A stretch of 64,000 nucleotides of DNA from Pseudomonas sp. UBA1879 (GCF_002338065.1 NZ_DDHJ01000010.1:224058-288057); one strand, 5' to 3'. Numbered from the stretch's first letter, positions 26,199-35,912 are shown. Notes: generated from the sequence alone by a model not told the origin. Made by a program: numbers and translations.

Positions 26199-27248
26199 CT
26201 ACTGAGCCCCACGCCACTGTTTGGGACTCACCCCAAACCAGCGCTTGAACGCACGCGAAAAGGCGCTGGTTTCGGAATAGCCCAACAGCGAGGCGAGTTG
26301 AGTGACGCTGAGGGTTTGCTGTTTGAGGTGGGCGAGGGCGGTGTCCTGACGGATCTGGTCCACCAGTTGCGTGAAGCTCAAACCGTGCTCGCGCAGCTTG
26401 CGTTGCAGCGCCCATTCCGACAGACCAAGGCTGTGGGCGATCTCGTCAAGGGCCGGTTCACCGAGGTGCAACGTGGCGAGGACGGTCTGGCGGGCGTGTT
26501 CCAGCACAGTGGTTTCACGGCCGTTGTCCCCCAACTGGCGGATCGCGTCCTTGATCAGCATCAGCAGAATCGGGTCGCTGCCCGGCATCACTTTGCCGAT
26601 CAACTCCGCCTTGGGGATCAGCAGCGAATTGCAGCGCTGGCCGAATTGCACATCGGCGTGAAACACCTCCCGGTGTTCTTGCCAGTCCTGTGGCCTGGCA
26701 TGTTCGAACGTCACTTGGCGCGGCGCCCATTGCGGACCGAGGACGTGCCGTACCAGATTTAGCGCCATGCCCATGGTCAATTCGGCGTCCTGGCGACGTT
26801 CGTGAATCGCGCCGTGACGTACCTGATAGTCGAAACGGTAACACTCGCCCTGGTCTACCAGCTCGATCAGGGTGCTGTGCTGGTGAAAGGGAAAGGCCTC
26901 GGCAAAGTTGATCAGCGCGGCCTCCAGCGTCGGCGAACACAGGCCGATGTAGCCCAGCAACCCCAGCGCCTGAGGCTGAAACTGCTGGCCATAGCGCAGG
27001 CCGAAATTGTCGCAACCGGTCTGCCGCGCCGCTTCTTCCAGCACCTTGCAGTAGTTGGTGAGAGGCAGGCTGAGGGTCGGGTGCAGCAGTTGTTCGGGAT
27101 CGATCCCGGCCCGGCCGAACACCCGATCCAGATCGCCGCCGTGCTGCACGATGAACCCGTCCAGACCGTTCGCCGCAGCCGACAACACCCCACGATGGCT
27201 GGCGGGGGAGGTGTTCGGTGCGCCGTGCGGGATCGGGAGCTGAAGCAT
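26199..27248 (-). CDS. AraC-family regulator next to ethanolamine genes
   Basis: A 349-residue regulator. The N-terminal part matches an arabinose-binding-like sensor domain (about 25-215). The C-terminal AraC HTH has LDEIAHSLGLSEWALQRKLREHG and ALAHLKQQTLSVTQLASLLGYSETSAFSRAFKRWFGVSP (recognition helix around SETSAFSRAF). It is divergent from the ethanolamine permease gene across a 476-base gap carrying a REP pair, so it may control that cluster. This is positional inference. It is not recognisably E. coli EutR. Confidence 0.88.
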   Translation of the reverse strand: MLQLPIPHGAPNTSPASHRGVLSAAANGLDGFIVQHGGDLDRVFGRAGIDPEQLLHPTLSLPLTNYCKVLEEAARQTGCDNFGLRYGQQFQPQALGLLGYIGLCSPTLEAALINFAEAFPFHQHSTLIELVDQGECYRFDYQVRHGAIHERRQDAELTMGMALNLVRHVLGPQWAPRQVTFEHARPQDWQEHREVFHADVQFGQRCNSLLIPKAELIGKVMPGSDPILLMLIKDAIRQLGDNGRETTVLEHARQTVLATLHLGEPALDEIAHSLGLSEWALQRKLREHGLSFTQLVDQIRQDTALAHLKQQTLSVTQLASLLGYSETSAFSRAFKRWFGVSPKQWRGAQ

Positions 27249-27326
27249 GGGCGTGAGCAGCCTTGAAAGTCTGTATGAATTTCATTCAAGCAAATGTCAT
27301 ACCTTGTTACGTGATACGCCGCCATT

Positions 27327-27461
27327 TGTAGGAGCGTGGCTTGTCCCGCGATCGGCGACGAAGTCGTCGTAAACCCGGCTGATAGCGCGCATTTGAAACA
27401 CCGCATGCACAGGTTTTGCGACGGGTTCTCCGCCGATCGCGGGACAAGCCACGCTCCTACA
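27327..27461. repeat. Long REP pair, GTAGGAGCGTGGCTTG family
   Basis: Perfect 31-base inverted repeat (27327-27357 and 27431-27461). The core is GTGGCTTGTCCCGCGATCGG. A second copy of the element is at 33845-33994. Nothing else is seen in the gap 27249-27724 apart from the presumed promoters. Confidence 0.9.
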
Positions 27462-27724
27462 GGTGCTCTGCGGGAGCGCCTTGCTTGCTACCCATCGACC
27501 CACCTCACTGGGTACTGAGGTGCCACCCAATCTTTGTCAAACATGACCCGAGATAAAGCAAAGCGGGCTCACGGCGCGCCAGCATGGCGCACCCTGCGCA
27601 AATACCCGAAAAACTTGACCACACACGACAACCGGCGCATTCCACGGTCAAGCCTTGGCCGTAAACCTGTGACTATGCTCGACGTCAGGCAAATTCCGTC
27701 GATTGACTACCGGGGTGCACGCAC

Positions 27725-29077
27725 ATGACCGCTACACAACTCAAACCGACATTGGGGACCCTGCACCTGTGGGGGCTGGCCGTGGGCCTGGTGATTTCCG
27801 GCGAATATTTTGGCTGGAGCTACGGCTGGGGCACCGCAGGCACCTTGGGCTTTCTGGTCACCACGCTGATGGTCGCGGTGATGTACACCTGCTTCATTTT
27901 CAGTTTCACCGAACTGACCACCGCGATCCCCAACGCGGGTGGGCCGTTTGCCTATAGCCTGCGGGCGTTCGGGGTAACCGGCGGGATGATCGCGGGCCTC
28001 GCGACGCTGATCGAATTCGTTTTCGCGCCCCCGGCCATCGCCATGGCCATCGGCGCGTACCTCAATGTGCAATACCCGTCGCTGGACCCCAAAGTGGCCG
28101 CCATCGGCGCGTACATCGTGTTCATGACCCTCAACATCCTCGGCGTCAGCATCGCCGCCACCTTCGAGCTGGTGGTCACTGTGCTGGCCGTGGCCGAACT
28201 GCTGGTGTTCATGGGCGTCGTGGCCCCGGGCTTCAGCTTCAGCAATTTCGTGCTCGGCGGCTGGGCCGGTTCCGACACCTTCAGCCTGCCCGCGATCAGC
28301 GGGATCTTCGCGGCCATCCCGTTCGCAATCTGGTTCTTCCTCGCCATCGAAGGCGCTGCCATGGCCGCCGAAGAGGCCAAAGACCCGAAACGTACCATCC
28401 CGCGTGCCTATGTGGCAGGCATCTTGACGCTGGTGGTGCTGGCGATCGGCGTGATGATCTTCGCTGGCGGCGTGGGCGACTGGCGCGCACTGTCGAACAT
28501 CAACGACCCGCTGCCGCAAGCGATGAAAGCCGTGGTCGGTGGCAATTCCAACTGGATGCACATGCTGGTGTGGATTGGCCTGTTCGGTCTGGTGGCGAGT
28601 TTCCACGGCATCATTCTGGGCTACTCCCGTCAGTTCTTCGCCTTGGCCCGCGCGGGTTTCCTGCCCGCGAGCCTCGCCAAATTGTCGCGCTTCCAGACGC
28701 CGCACCGTGCCATTCTGGCGGGCGGCGTGATCGGCATTCTGGCGATCCTCAGTGACGGCCTGGTCAATCTGCAAGGCATGACCCTGACCGCCGCGATGAT
28801 CACCATGTCGGTGTTTGGCGCTATTGTGATGTACATCGTCAGCATGCTCAGCCTGTTCAAGTTGCGCCGCAGCGAGCCGAACCTCGAACGCAGCTTCCGG
28901 GCACCGGGCTACCCCATCGTGCCGGGCATCGCGTTGGTGTTGGCGGTGGTCTGTCTGATCGCGATGGTGTGGTTCAACCTGGTGATTTGCGGCATTTTCA
29001 TCGGTCTGATGGCCGTGGGTGCGCTGTTCTGCAAAGTGGTACGAGGTCGCGGGGCGGTGGTTGCCGTCCCAGGCTGA
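27725..29077 (+). CDS. eat: Ethanolamine permease (APC family)
   Basis: A 450-residue, 12-helix amino acid/amine permease. Segments LHLWGLAVGLVISGEYFGWSYGW and GTAGTLGF at the start, IEFVFAPPAIAMAIGAYL, and FLAIEGAAMAAEEAKDP are characteristic of the ethanolamine permease family. It is followed within 30 bases by eutB and eutC, which fixes its role in importing ethanolamine. The leader has no strong ribosome site apart from a GGGG stretch. Confidence 0.93.
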   Translation: MTATQLKPTLGTLHLWGLAVGLVISGEYFGWSYGWGTAGTLGFLVTTLMVAVMYTCFIFSFTELTTAIPNAGGPFAYSLRAFGVTGGMIAGLATLIEFVFAPPAIAMAIGAYLNVQYPSLDPKVAAIGAYIVFMTLNILGVSIAATFELVVTVLAVAELLVFMGVVAPGFSFSNFVLGGWAGSDTFSLPAISGIFAAIPFAIWFFLAIEGAAMAAEEAKDPKRTIPRAYVAGILTLVVLAIGVMIFAGGVGDWRALSNINDPLPQAMKAVVGGNSNWMHMLVWIGLFGLVASFHGIILGYSRQFFALARAGFLPASLAKLSRFQTPHRAILAGGVIGILAILSDGLVNLQGMTLTAAMITMSVFGAIVMYIVSMLSLFKLRRSEPNLERSFRAPGYPIVPGIALVLAVVCLIAMVWFNLVICGIFIGLMAVGALFCKVVRGRGAVVAVPG

Positions 29078-29107
29078 TGGATTCTGAATCGAAAGAGGAC
29101 GCGGGTG

Positions 29108-30499
29108 ATGAGCTTTTCCCACAGCATCGGTGGCATGGTCTGGCGTTTCGACAGCCTGCGGGAGCTCATGGCCAAGGCCAGCCCCGCACGCTCCGGCGAC
29201 TTCCTCGCCGAAGTCGCCGCCACCAGCGACGCCGAACGGGCGGCGGCCCAAATGACCTTGGCCGAGGTGCCGCTCAAGCGCTTCCTCAACGAGGCACTGA
29301 TCCCTTACGAGGAGGACGAAGTCACCCGCTTGATCGTCGACACCCATGACCTGGCGGCCTTCTCGCCGGTCAGCCACCTGACGGTCGGCGGCTTTCGCGA
29401 CTGGCTGCTGGGGGACGACGCCACCGAAGCGAGCCTCAAGGCGCTGGCGCCGGGGCTGACACCGGAAATGGCGGCGGCCGTGTCGAAGATCATGCGCGTG
29501 CAGGATTTGGTGCTGGTGTCGCAGAAAATCCGCGTCATCACCCGCTTTCGCAACACTGTGGGCCTGCGCGGGCGAATGTCCACGCGCTTGCAGCCCAACC
29601 ACCCGACGGACGACCCGGCTGGCATCGCCGCCAGCGTCCTCGACGGCCTGCTGTATGGCAACGGCGATGCCATGATCGGCATCAATCCGGCCACCGACAG
29701 CATCAGCGCCATCAGCGAATTGCTGAAAATGCTCGACGGCGTGATCCGCCACTACGACATTCCTACCCAATCCTGCGTACTCACTCACGTGACGTCCTCT
29801 GTGGCTGCCATTGAAAAGGGCGTGCCGCTGGACCTGGTGTTTCAGTCCATCGCGGGCACCGAAGCGGCCAATAGCGGCTTCGGCATCAGCCTGGAAATCC
29901 TGCGCGAAGGTTACGAAGCGGGGCTGAGTCTGAAACGCGGGACGCTGGGCAACAACCTGATGTATTTCGAGACCGGGCAGGGCAGCGCGCTGTCGGCCAA
30001 CGCGCACCACGGCGTCGATCAGCAAACCTGCGAAGCCCGCGCCTACGCCGTGGCCCGGCATTTCAACCCGTTTCTGGTCAACACCGTGGTCGGCTTCATC
30101 GGCCCGGAATACCTGTACAACGGCAAGCAAATTATTCGCGCCGGACTTGAAGATCACTTCTGCGGCAAGTTGCTCGGCGTGCCGATGGGCTGCGACATTT
30201 GCTACACCAACCACGCCGAAGCCGATCAGGACGACATGGACGTGCTGCTGACGCTGCTCGGGGTCGCCGGGATCAACTTCATCATGGGCATTCCCGGCTC
30301 CGACGATGTGATGCTCAACTACCAGACCACCTCGTTTCATGATGCGCTGTATGCCCGCAAGACCCTTGGCTTGCGCCCGGCGCCGGAGTTCGAGGAATGG
30401 TTGACGCGCATGGACATTCTGCGTCAGGACGACAACAGCGTGCGCTTGGGGCAGGGCGTGCCGCCGCTGTTTCGCAAGGCGCTGGCGCAGTTGCAGTGA
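29108..30499 (+). CDS. eutB: Ethanolamine ammonia-lyase large subunit
   Basis: A 463-residue catalytic subunit of the adenosylcobalamin-dependent lyase that converts ethanolamine to acetaldehyde and ammonia. Family segments include RFRNTVGLRGRMSTRLQPNHPTDDPAG (substrate/barrel region) and VGFIGPEYLYNGKQIIRAGLEDHFCGKLLGVPMGCD. I set the start at ATG 29108 rather than the GTG one codon earlier; AGAGG lies about ten bases upstream. No microcompartment shell genes are present, so this is the simple cytosolic version of the pathway. Confidence 0.97.
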   Translation: MSFSHSIGGMVWRFDSLRELMAKASPARSGDFLAEVAATSDAERAAAQMTLAEVPLKRFLNEALIPYEEDEVTRLIVDTHDLAAFSPVSHLTVGGFRDWLLGDDATEASLKALAPGLTPEMAAAVSKIMRVQDLVLVSQKIRVITRFRNTVGLRGRMSTRLQPNHPTDDPAGIAASVLDGLLYGNGDAMIGINPATDSISAISELLKMLDGVIRHYDIPTQSCVLTHVTSSVAAIEKGVPLDLVFQSIAGTEAANSGFGISLEILREGYEAGLSLKRGTLGNNLMYFETGQGSALSANAHHGVDQQTCEARAYAVARHFNPFLVNTVVGFIGPEYLYNGKQIIRAGLEDHFCGKLLGVPMGCDICYTNHAEADQDDMDVLLTLLGVAGINFIMGIPGSDDVMLNYQTTSFHDALYARKTLGLRPAPEFEEWLTRMDILRQDDNSVRLGQGVPPLFRKALAQLQ

Positions 30500-30511
30500 G
30501 GACGTTCGGCC

Positions 30512-31333
30512 ATGAGTGACGACCACAACAAGACACCGGCCCAGGCCGACGCCTGGCAGCAGTTACGCGCGCTGACTTCGGCGCGAATTGCCTTGGGTCA
30601 CGCCGGGACCAGCCTGCCGACTGCCGCGCAACTGGACTTCCAATTCGCCCACGCCCAGGCCCGTGACGCCGTGCATCTGCCGTTCGATCACCAGGCGCTG
30701 AGCGAGCAATTGAACGGTCGCCAGCGGGAAACCTTGACCGTGCACAGTTCGGCGCAGGATCGGAACATTTACCTACAGCGCCCGGACTTGGGGCGACGCC
30801 TGTCGACGGATTCAGTGACGCAATTGCGTGGTTATGCCGAGGCGCATACGGACGGGTTCGACCTGGCGTTGGTGGTGGCCGATGGTCTGTCCTCGCTGGC
30901 CGTGCAACGTCACAGCCCGGCGATGCTCGAACGCATCGACGAACTCGCCGCAGCGGAGGGCTGGAGTCTCGCGCCGGTGGTGCTGGTGGAACAGGGGCGC
31001 GTCGCCGTGGCCGATGAAGTCGCCGAACTGCTCAAGGCGCGCATGGTGGTGATCCTCATCGGCGAACGCCCCGGCCTCAGCTCACCCGACAGCCTGGGCC
31101 TGTACCTCACCTACGCGCCCCGCGTCGGCCTGAACGACGCCGCGCGCAACTGCATCTCCAACGTGCGCCTGGAGGGCATGAGCTACGCAATGGCCGCGCA
31201 CAAATTGCTCTACCTCATGCGCGAAGCCTGGCGCCGACAATTGTCCGGAGTGAAATTGAAAGACGACGCGCAAGTGCCGGTGCTGGAAGGAAATGAAGTC
31301 GGACGGCCGGGGAATTTTTTGATCGGCAACTAA
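30512..31333 (+). CDS. eutC: Ethanolamine ammonia-lyase small subunit
   Basis: A 273-residue cobalamin-binding subunit. Recognisable are LTSARIALGHAGTSLPT near the N-terminus, RPDLGRRLS, LALVVADGLSSLAVQRH and LIGERPGLSSPDSLGLYLTYAPR, all conserved in EutC. It begins 12 bases after eutB with a GAGGA ribosome site. It completes the permease-eutB-eutC unit. The acetaldehyde dehydrogenase that should follow is not in the window. Confidence 0.97.
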   Translation: MSDDHNKTPAQADAWQQLRALTSARIALGHAGTSLPTAAQLDFQFAHAQARDAVHLPFDHQALSEQLNGRQRETLTVHSSAQDRNIYLQRPDLGRRLSTDSVTQLRGYAEAHTDGFDLALVVADGLSSLAVQRHSPAMLERIDELAAAEGWSLAPVVLVEQGRVAVADEVAELLKARMVVILIGERPGLSSPDSLGLYLTYAPRVGLNDAARNCISNVRLEGMSYAMAAHKLLYLMREAWRRQLSGVKLKDDAQVPVLEGNEVGRPGNFLIGN

Positions 31334-31405
31334 CGTGAGCCACCAGGTTCCTCCGTAGCCCCCCAGGTCATGGGTCTGCCACGGAGCTGTCTCACGGAGC
31401 TGTCC

Positions 31406-31507
31406 GTAGGAGCGAATTCATTCGTGATGGGCCGGTACAGTCGACACATCTCCATCACCCGAACCCTCTTCGCTGGAATGCTGCCCAGAATGAATTCGCT
31501 ACTACAG
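31406..31507. repeat. 102-bp repeat A with terminal inverted ends
   Basis: The element has perfect 13-base inverted ends AGCGAATTCATTC (31411-31423) and GAATGAATTCGCT (31488-31500) flanked by GTAGG and CTACAG. A diverged copy of exactly the same length lies at 38977-39078. The gap 31334-31643 holds only this and the REP pair next to it. Confidence 0.75.
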
Positions 31508-31550
31508 GCGATGCCGGGCGGACACATGATGCTAATCCACCGCCATTCAT

Positions 31551-31622
31551 TGTAGGAGCCGGCTTGTCAGTCACCCAATGCGGTGCGGACCTGCCGCATT
31601 CGCCAGCAAGCCGGCTCCTACA
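31551..31622. repeat. REP pair, GCCGGCTTG family
   Basis: Perfect 16-base inverted repeat: TGTAGGAGCCGGCTTG (31551-31566) and CAAGCCGGCTCCTACA (31607-31622). Confidence 0.88.
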
Positions 31623-31643
31623 GAGGGATTGGGACACTCACGA

Positions 31644-32798
31644 TCACCGCTGCAACACCCAAATGCGCGACAGCAACTCATCCCGGTCCACATAACACCC
31701 CTGAAAATGCCGCGCCCCTCTCTTGGGGTCGAAGGCGTCGCGGGCGTGGAGGGTGCGGCGGTTGTCGAAGCACCACAGCTGTCCAGCCTCCAATCGCTGA
31801 CGAAACTGAAACCGCGCCTCGCGGGTCATCTCGATGAAGCGCCGGTAGGCCCGGTAATACGGCTGCATCCGCGCAGGCTCGATGTCGAACGGCCCGCGCA
31901 GAAAGTTCGCCATGCGCACCTCCGCCACCTCACCCCGAGCGTCCAGCGCGATGACCGGCGCCAGACAGCGGTAATCGCTGCGGCGGTCCTTGTTGCGAAA
32001 CTCTACCGGCACCTCACACAGCAATCGATACGCCTCCTGGTCTTCCATCCGCAAGGTCTCGGCCACCGCGAAGCCGTCGACGAAACGGCTGTCGCCTCCT
32101 TGGGCGTCGTTCACCAGGCAATGCAAAAACTGCAAACCCGGCTGCAATTCCCGCGTCGGCAAATCGGTGTGCAGCGGCAGGTTGAAGGCGGTGTAGGCGT
32201 TGCTGTCCGCATCGGCTTTGGATTGCACGTTGAACAACGCCCCGAAGTTGCTTTCGCGAATGAACGAAATCCGCCGCGCCAACGGGCTCAACGAGCCCGG
32301 CTCGGTGGGCACGCCGCGCACCTGAGTCAGCCCGACATCTCGCACCGCCAGCAGCCAGCCGAGCAGGGCATTGTCGTCTTCCATCACCGCCGCGTAGTCG
32401 AACACCGGCAACTCCAGCCCTGCGACCCAGCGCTGTTGGCGCGGGCGTTTCGCTTCCCGTTCCGCGCGGGAATCATTGTCGTAGGCGTGGGCGCGCAGCC
32501 AGCCGGGGTCGAAGCGGCTTTCATGGCCGTCCTGCCACCGCACGCGCAGGGCGCCGAGCTCATCGATGTCGGCAGCGCGTACCTCAAGGTCGAGCGGCAC
32601 GTCGGCGATCTCGAACACCTGCTCGCGGGTGACGCTGTACACGCACGCCTCGCAGGGACAGTTATCCCGCAGCCACAGCGCATGAAAGGGGCTGCGACGC
32701 TGGTCGGCCCACAGCACTTCAACCAGCTCGGGTGTGAGGGTGACACTGAGCAGGGGGCTGATCAGCGGGTAGGTGCGGTAGTCGGCGATGGCGTTCAT
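31644..32798 (-). CDS. Gamma-butyrobetaine hydroxylase-like dioxygenase
   Basis: A 384-residue Fe(II)/2-oxoglutarate dioxygenase of the TauD/BBOX type. The N-terminal zinc-binding domain has Cys47, Cys49 and Cys52 in NCPCEACVY with a downstream His. The iron site is His210-x-Asp212 (LPLHTDLP) and His351 (RRTLHARDAF). The CPCEAC domain points to gamma-butyrobetaine hydroxylase, which makes L-carnitine, or a trimethyllysine hydroxylase-like relative. An EamA transporter gene lies 48 bases upstream on the same strand, and a LysR regulator is divergent from that. Confidence 0.85.
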   Translation of the reverse strand: MNAIADYRTYPLISPLLSVTLTPELVEVLWADQRRSPFHALWLRDNCPCEACVYSVTREQVFEIADVPLDLEVRAADIDELGALRVRWQDGHESRFDPGWLRAHAYDNDSRAEREAKRPRQQRWVAGLELPVFDYAAVMEDDNALLGWLLAVRDVGLTQVRGVPTEPGSLSPLARRISFIRESNFGALFNVQSKADADSNAYTAFNLPLHTDLPTRELQPGLQFLHCLVNDAQGGDSRFVDGFAVAETLRMEDQEAYRLLCEVPVEFRNKDRRSDYRCLAPVIALDARGEVAEVRMANFLRGPFDIEPARMQPYYRAYRRFIEMTREARFQFRQRLEAGQLWCFDNRRTLHARDAFDPKRGARHFQGCYVDRDELLSRIWVLQR

Positions 32799-32846
32799 GG
32801 ACGAGGCTCCTTAGGCACAATGGAGTTAGGCACGATGGGTCGAAGC

Positions 32847-33818
32847 TCAGGGCGTGGTGGGGTGTTCCGAGGCGGGGCGGGTGGGTGCGAGAATGACCCG
32901 AACGGCGTATACGGTGCCGATCAGAATCAGCACCATACCGAAAGCTTCGGCCATGCTCGGCAAGCGACCGTGGAACGCGAGGCCGAGGAGGCTGGCGAAC
33001 AGTGATTCCAGCGCGATGAGCTGCCCGGAGAGCACCATGGGCAGGCGTCGCGAGGCGAGGTTCCAGGCGCCGGCGCCGATTACCGACGACAGCAGCGCAA
33101 TCGTTGCGGCCCAGCCGTACAGGTGCAGGGCGTCAGGTGTGGCCGTACCCGATACTGGGAGACGCAGCAGATCCGCCGCCCACGCCAGGGGAGTCAGCAC
33201 CACGGCGGCGAGCCCTGCACCGATCATCATCAGGCAGGTCCAGGCCGTCGTTGCGCGGGCGTCCAAATGTTCCATCGCCGCCTGATTCACCACGCTGAAC
33301 GACAGCCACAGCAGCACCGCACCGATGGAGAACGCCAGACCGATTCCAGGGTGCGCCGGGCCGCTGGCGGCTTCGTTCAGGAGGTTCAGGTTGATCGCCA
33401 CCAGCCCCAGGCACAGCACCGTCACCGGCACGGCCAACTGGCCCCAGCGCAGCGAGCGGTGTGTCGCGTTGCCGAGCAAGGCCTGCAACACCGGCACCGC
33501 ACCGATGAAGGCGGCGATCAGCAACGGCCCGCCGTAGATCACTCCGCCGGCAATGCAACTGCTGTAGCCCAGATACCCCACCACACCGAGGCCCATGCCG
33601 GTCAGCCATTGCCGAGGGCGCAGGCCCCGCAGCTGAGCGCGGTAGAACGGCAGCACGCAAAAGCCGATCAGCCCGGCCATCATGAAACGCACGAGCATGA
33701 AGTCCTGAATGCTGTAGCCCTGCAACACGTACGGCGAGATGAAATTGCTCGCCCAGCACAGCGTTGCCAGCACGGCGAAGGCGACGCCTTGGAGGAGGGT
33801 GGAGCGCAACGGATTCAT
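32847..33818 (-). CDS. EamA/DMT-family transporter
   Basis: A 323-residue membrane protein with ten hydrophobic segments in two EamA repeats (first from about residue 8, VLATLCWASNFISPYVL; second from about 160). I chose the start MNPLRSTLLQ at 33818 because the upstream frame runs into the REP element. It is transcribed with the dioxygenase gene downstream and may move carnitine, a betaine or an overflow metabolite; the substrate is unknown. Confidence 0.85.
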   Translation of the reverse strand: MNPLRSTLLQGVAFAVLATLCWASNFISPYVLQGYSIQDFMLVRFMMAGLIGFCVLPFYRAQLRGLRPRQWLTGMGLGVVGYLGYSSCIAGGVIYGGPLLIAAFIGAVPVLQALLGNATHRSLRWGQLAVPVTVLCLGLVAINLNLLNEAASGPAHPGIGLAFSIGAVLLWLSFSVVNQAAMEHLDARATTAWTCLMMIGAGLAAVVLTPLAWAADLLRLPVSGTATPDALHLYGWAATIALLSSVIGAGAWNLASRRLPMVLSGQLIALESLFASLLGLAFHGRLPSMAEAFGMVLILIGTVYAVRVILAPTRPASEHPTTP

Positions 33819-33844
33819 GGTAGTAGTTCCCAGTCTGGGTGAAC

Positions 33845-33994
33845 TGTAGGAGCGTGGCTTGTCCCGCGATCGGCGGGGAACCCGTCGCAAAACCGGCGCA
33901 TCCATTGTTCCAGATACGCCGCATGAGCCGGTTTTACGACGACTGCGGTCGGACGTGATCCCGGCGCGATCGCGGGACAAGCCACGCTCCTACA
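33845..33994. repeat. Long REP pair, second copy
   Basis: Arms at 33845-33875 and about 33967-33994 repeat the element at 27327-27461 (core GTGGCTTGTCCCGCGATCG). It sits between the divergent EamA and LysR genes, so it occupies their promoter region. Confidence 0.88.
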
Positions 33995-34079
33995 GGGGCG
34001 GGTGCGAATGCGGCCATCTTGCCGATCCGCCCCGCTGTGCTACAAATGATGTCTTCGTCACGATGTATTACCTGAAATC

Positions 34080-34982
34080 ATGAATAAGCTCGGCAAGTCC
34101 CTCCCGCCATTGGCCAGTCTGTTGCCCTTCGAGGCGGCCGCTCGGCTGTTGAGTTTTTCCCGCGCCGCCGAGGAGCTTAACCTCACTCAGGCGGCGGTCA
34201 GTCGGCAGATTCGGGCGCTGGAAGATGACCTCGGCATCGCCCTGTTTCAGCGCCGCAACCGGGCCGTGTTTCTGACCGATGCGGGACGCGAGCTCAACCT
34301 CACGTTGGGTAATGCATTGCGCGACGTCGCCAGCACCTCGGACCGACTGCGCGGGGTGGCGGGGAAGAATGAAGTGGTGTTGCTGTGTCAGCCCTGCGAG
34401 GCGTTTCACTGGCTGATGCCGAGGCTGTCGAATTTCCATCAGCAGTACCCGGAAATCGAACTGAAGATGGTCACCTGGGCCAATCCGCTGACCGACTTTC
34501 AGGGCTATTTCGACGTGGCGATGCAGAGCAGCAACCGCGACCACGGCCTGCACCCGTTGCTGTTCACGGCCGCTGATGAAGTCTTTCCCGTGTGCAGCCC
34601 CGCCTACGCGAACGGGCGAACGTTGCCGATCGCCCTCGACGGTCTGCACGGCCACACGCTGCTGCACCACGACGCGCAGCCGGTCTATCAACTGGAATGG
34701 GACACCTGGCTGGCGAGGTTCGGCGTTGACGTGCCGCGACAGGCGAGGGGGCTGGCGTTCGACAGCTACTCGCTGATGCTTCACGCGGCGGTCGAGGGGC
34801 ACGGCTTGGCAATGGGCTGGCGGCGCACGTCACAGCGCATGCTCGACAGCGGCGTTTTGATCGCGCCGTTCAGCCAGAGCGTGCATCTGGATAATGCGCT
34901 GTCGGTCTACCGCCGCCACGGTCAGGCCCGTCGTGAGGAGGCGGGTCTGTTGGTGGCCTGGCTGAAGGCTGAATTGGGGTAG
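34080..34982 (+). CDS. LysR-family regulator (GcvA-like)
   Basis: A 300-residue LysR-type regulator. The HTH begins PPLASLLPFEAAARLLSFSRAAEELNLTQAAVSRQIRALEDDLG, the arrangement seen in GcvA-like members, followed by a substrate-binding domain. It is divergent from the EamA-dioxygenase pair and is likely its regulator. It ends six bases from the end of the convergent argC gene. Confidence 0.88.
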   Translation: MNKLGKSLPPLASLLPFEAAARLLSFSRAAEELNLTQAAVSRQIRALEDDLGIALFQRRNRAVFLTDAGRELNLTLGNALRDVASTSDRLRGVAGKNEVVLLCQPCEAFHWLMPRLSNFHQQYPEIELKMVTWANPLTDFQGYFDVAMQSSNRDHGLHPLLFTAADEVFPVCSPAYANGRTLPIALDGLHGHTLLHHDAQPVYQLEWDTWLARFGVDVPRQARGLAFDSYSLMLHAAVEGHGLAMGWRRTSQRMLDSGVLIAPFSQSVHLDNALSVYRRHGQARREEAGLLVAWLKAELG

Positions 34983-34988
34983 GGAGGG

Positions 34989-35912
34989 TCAGGCCCCGGC
35001 GAGCATCAGGTCGAGGTTCTGCACGGCCGCCCCCGCCGCGCCTTTGCCCAAATTATCGAAGACCGCCGCCAGCATCACGTGCCCGGCGTTTTCGAAGACC
35101 ATCAGCCGTAATTTATCGGTGCCATTCAGCGCCCGTGGGTCCAGGCCCGACAGCGCTTTCGCCTCGTCCAGGCCCATCACCTCGACGAACCCGCTGCCCG
35201 CATAATGCGCCGCCAGGCATGCGTGCAGCGTCGCGCCATCCGCACCTGGTGCCAACAAACGCACTTGCAGGGCGATGGTCAGCACGATGCCCTGACGAAA
35301 CGAGCCGTACGCCGGAATGAACACGGGCCGCTCGGACAACCCGCTGTACTGCTGAATCTCCGGCACGTGTTTGTGCGCCAGGCCCAACCCGTAAATCTGG
35401 AACGGCGTGGCGTGGGCGGCGTCCGGCCCTTCGAACTCATCGACCCCGGCGCGGCCTTTGCCGGAATAACCCGACACCGCGTTGATCGTGATCGGGTAGT
35501 CGCGTGGCACCAAACCGGCGTCCAGCAGCGGCCGCAACAGGCCCACCGCGCCGGTGGGGTAGCACCCCGGATTACTTACCCGCTTCGCTGTGGCGATGGC
35601 GGCCTGTTGCTGCGCGCCGATCTGCACGAAACCGTACACCCACTCCGGGTCGGTCCGGTGCGCGGAGCTGGCATCGATCACCCGGACATGAGGGTTCTTT
35701 ATGCTGGCAGCCGCGGCCCGAGCGGCGTCGTCGGGCAGGCACAGAATGGCGATGTCACAGGCATTGATTGCTGCCATGCGGCTTTGCGGATGCTTGCGCT
35801 GCTCGGCAGGCAAAGTGACGAGGGTCAGGTCAGTGCGTCCCTGCAGCCGCTGGTGAATCTGCAAGCCGGTGGTGCCTTGGTCGCCGTCGATGAAAACCAC
35901 AGGAAGGGTCAT
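34989..35912 (-). CDS. argC: N-acetyl-gamma-glutamyl-phosphate reductase, type 2
   Basis: A 307-residue arginine biosynthesis reductase. The N-terminal NADP fold is FIDGDQGTTGLQIHQRL. The catalytic cysteine is in RVSNPGCYPTGAVGLLRP. Further family segments are GYSGKGRAG and HKHVPEIQQYSGL. The length of about 310 residues and GDQGTTG motif mark the short type-2 ArgC. The start MTLPVVFIDG at 35912 was chosen over an upstream extension. It has its own divergent LysR regulator, which is unusual for a housekeeping arg gene. Confidence 0.93.
   Translation of the reverse strand: MTLPVVFIDGDQGTTGLQIHQRLQGRTDLTLVTLPAEQRKHPQSRMAAINACDIAILCLPDDAARAAAASIKNPHVRVIDASSAHRTDPEWVYGFVQIGAQQQAAIATAKRVSNPGCYPTGAVGLLRPLLDAGLVPRDYPITINAVSGYSGKGRAGVDEFEGPDAAHATPFQIYGLGLAHKHVPEIQQYSGLSERPVFIPAYGSFRQGIVLTIALQVRLLAPGADGATLHACLAAHYAGSGFVEVMGLDEAKALSGLDPRALNGTDKLRLMVFENAGHVMLAAVFDNLGKGAAGAAVQNLDLMLAGA

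Noticed and set aside
27707..30526. Very long (over 900 codons) minus-strand frame under the ethanolamine genes
   Set aside because: High-G+C coding DNA gives long antisense frames. Its translation is rich in His, Gln and Arg with no domain, while the plus strand has clear permease, eutB and eutC motifs.
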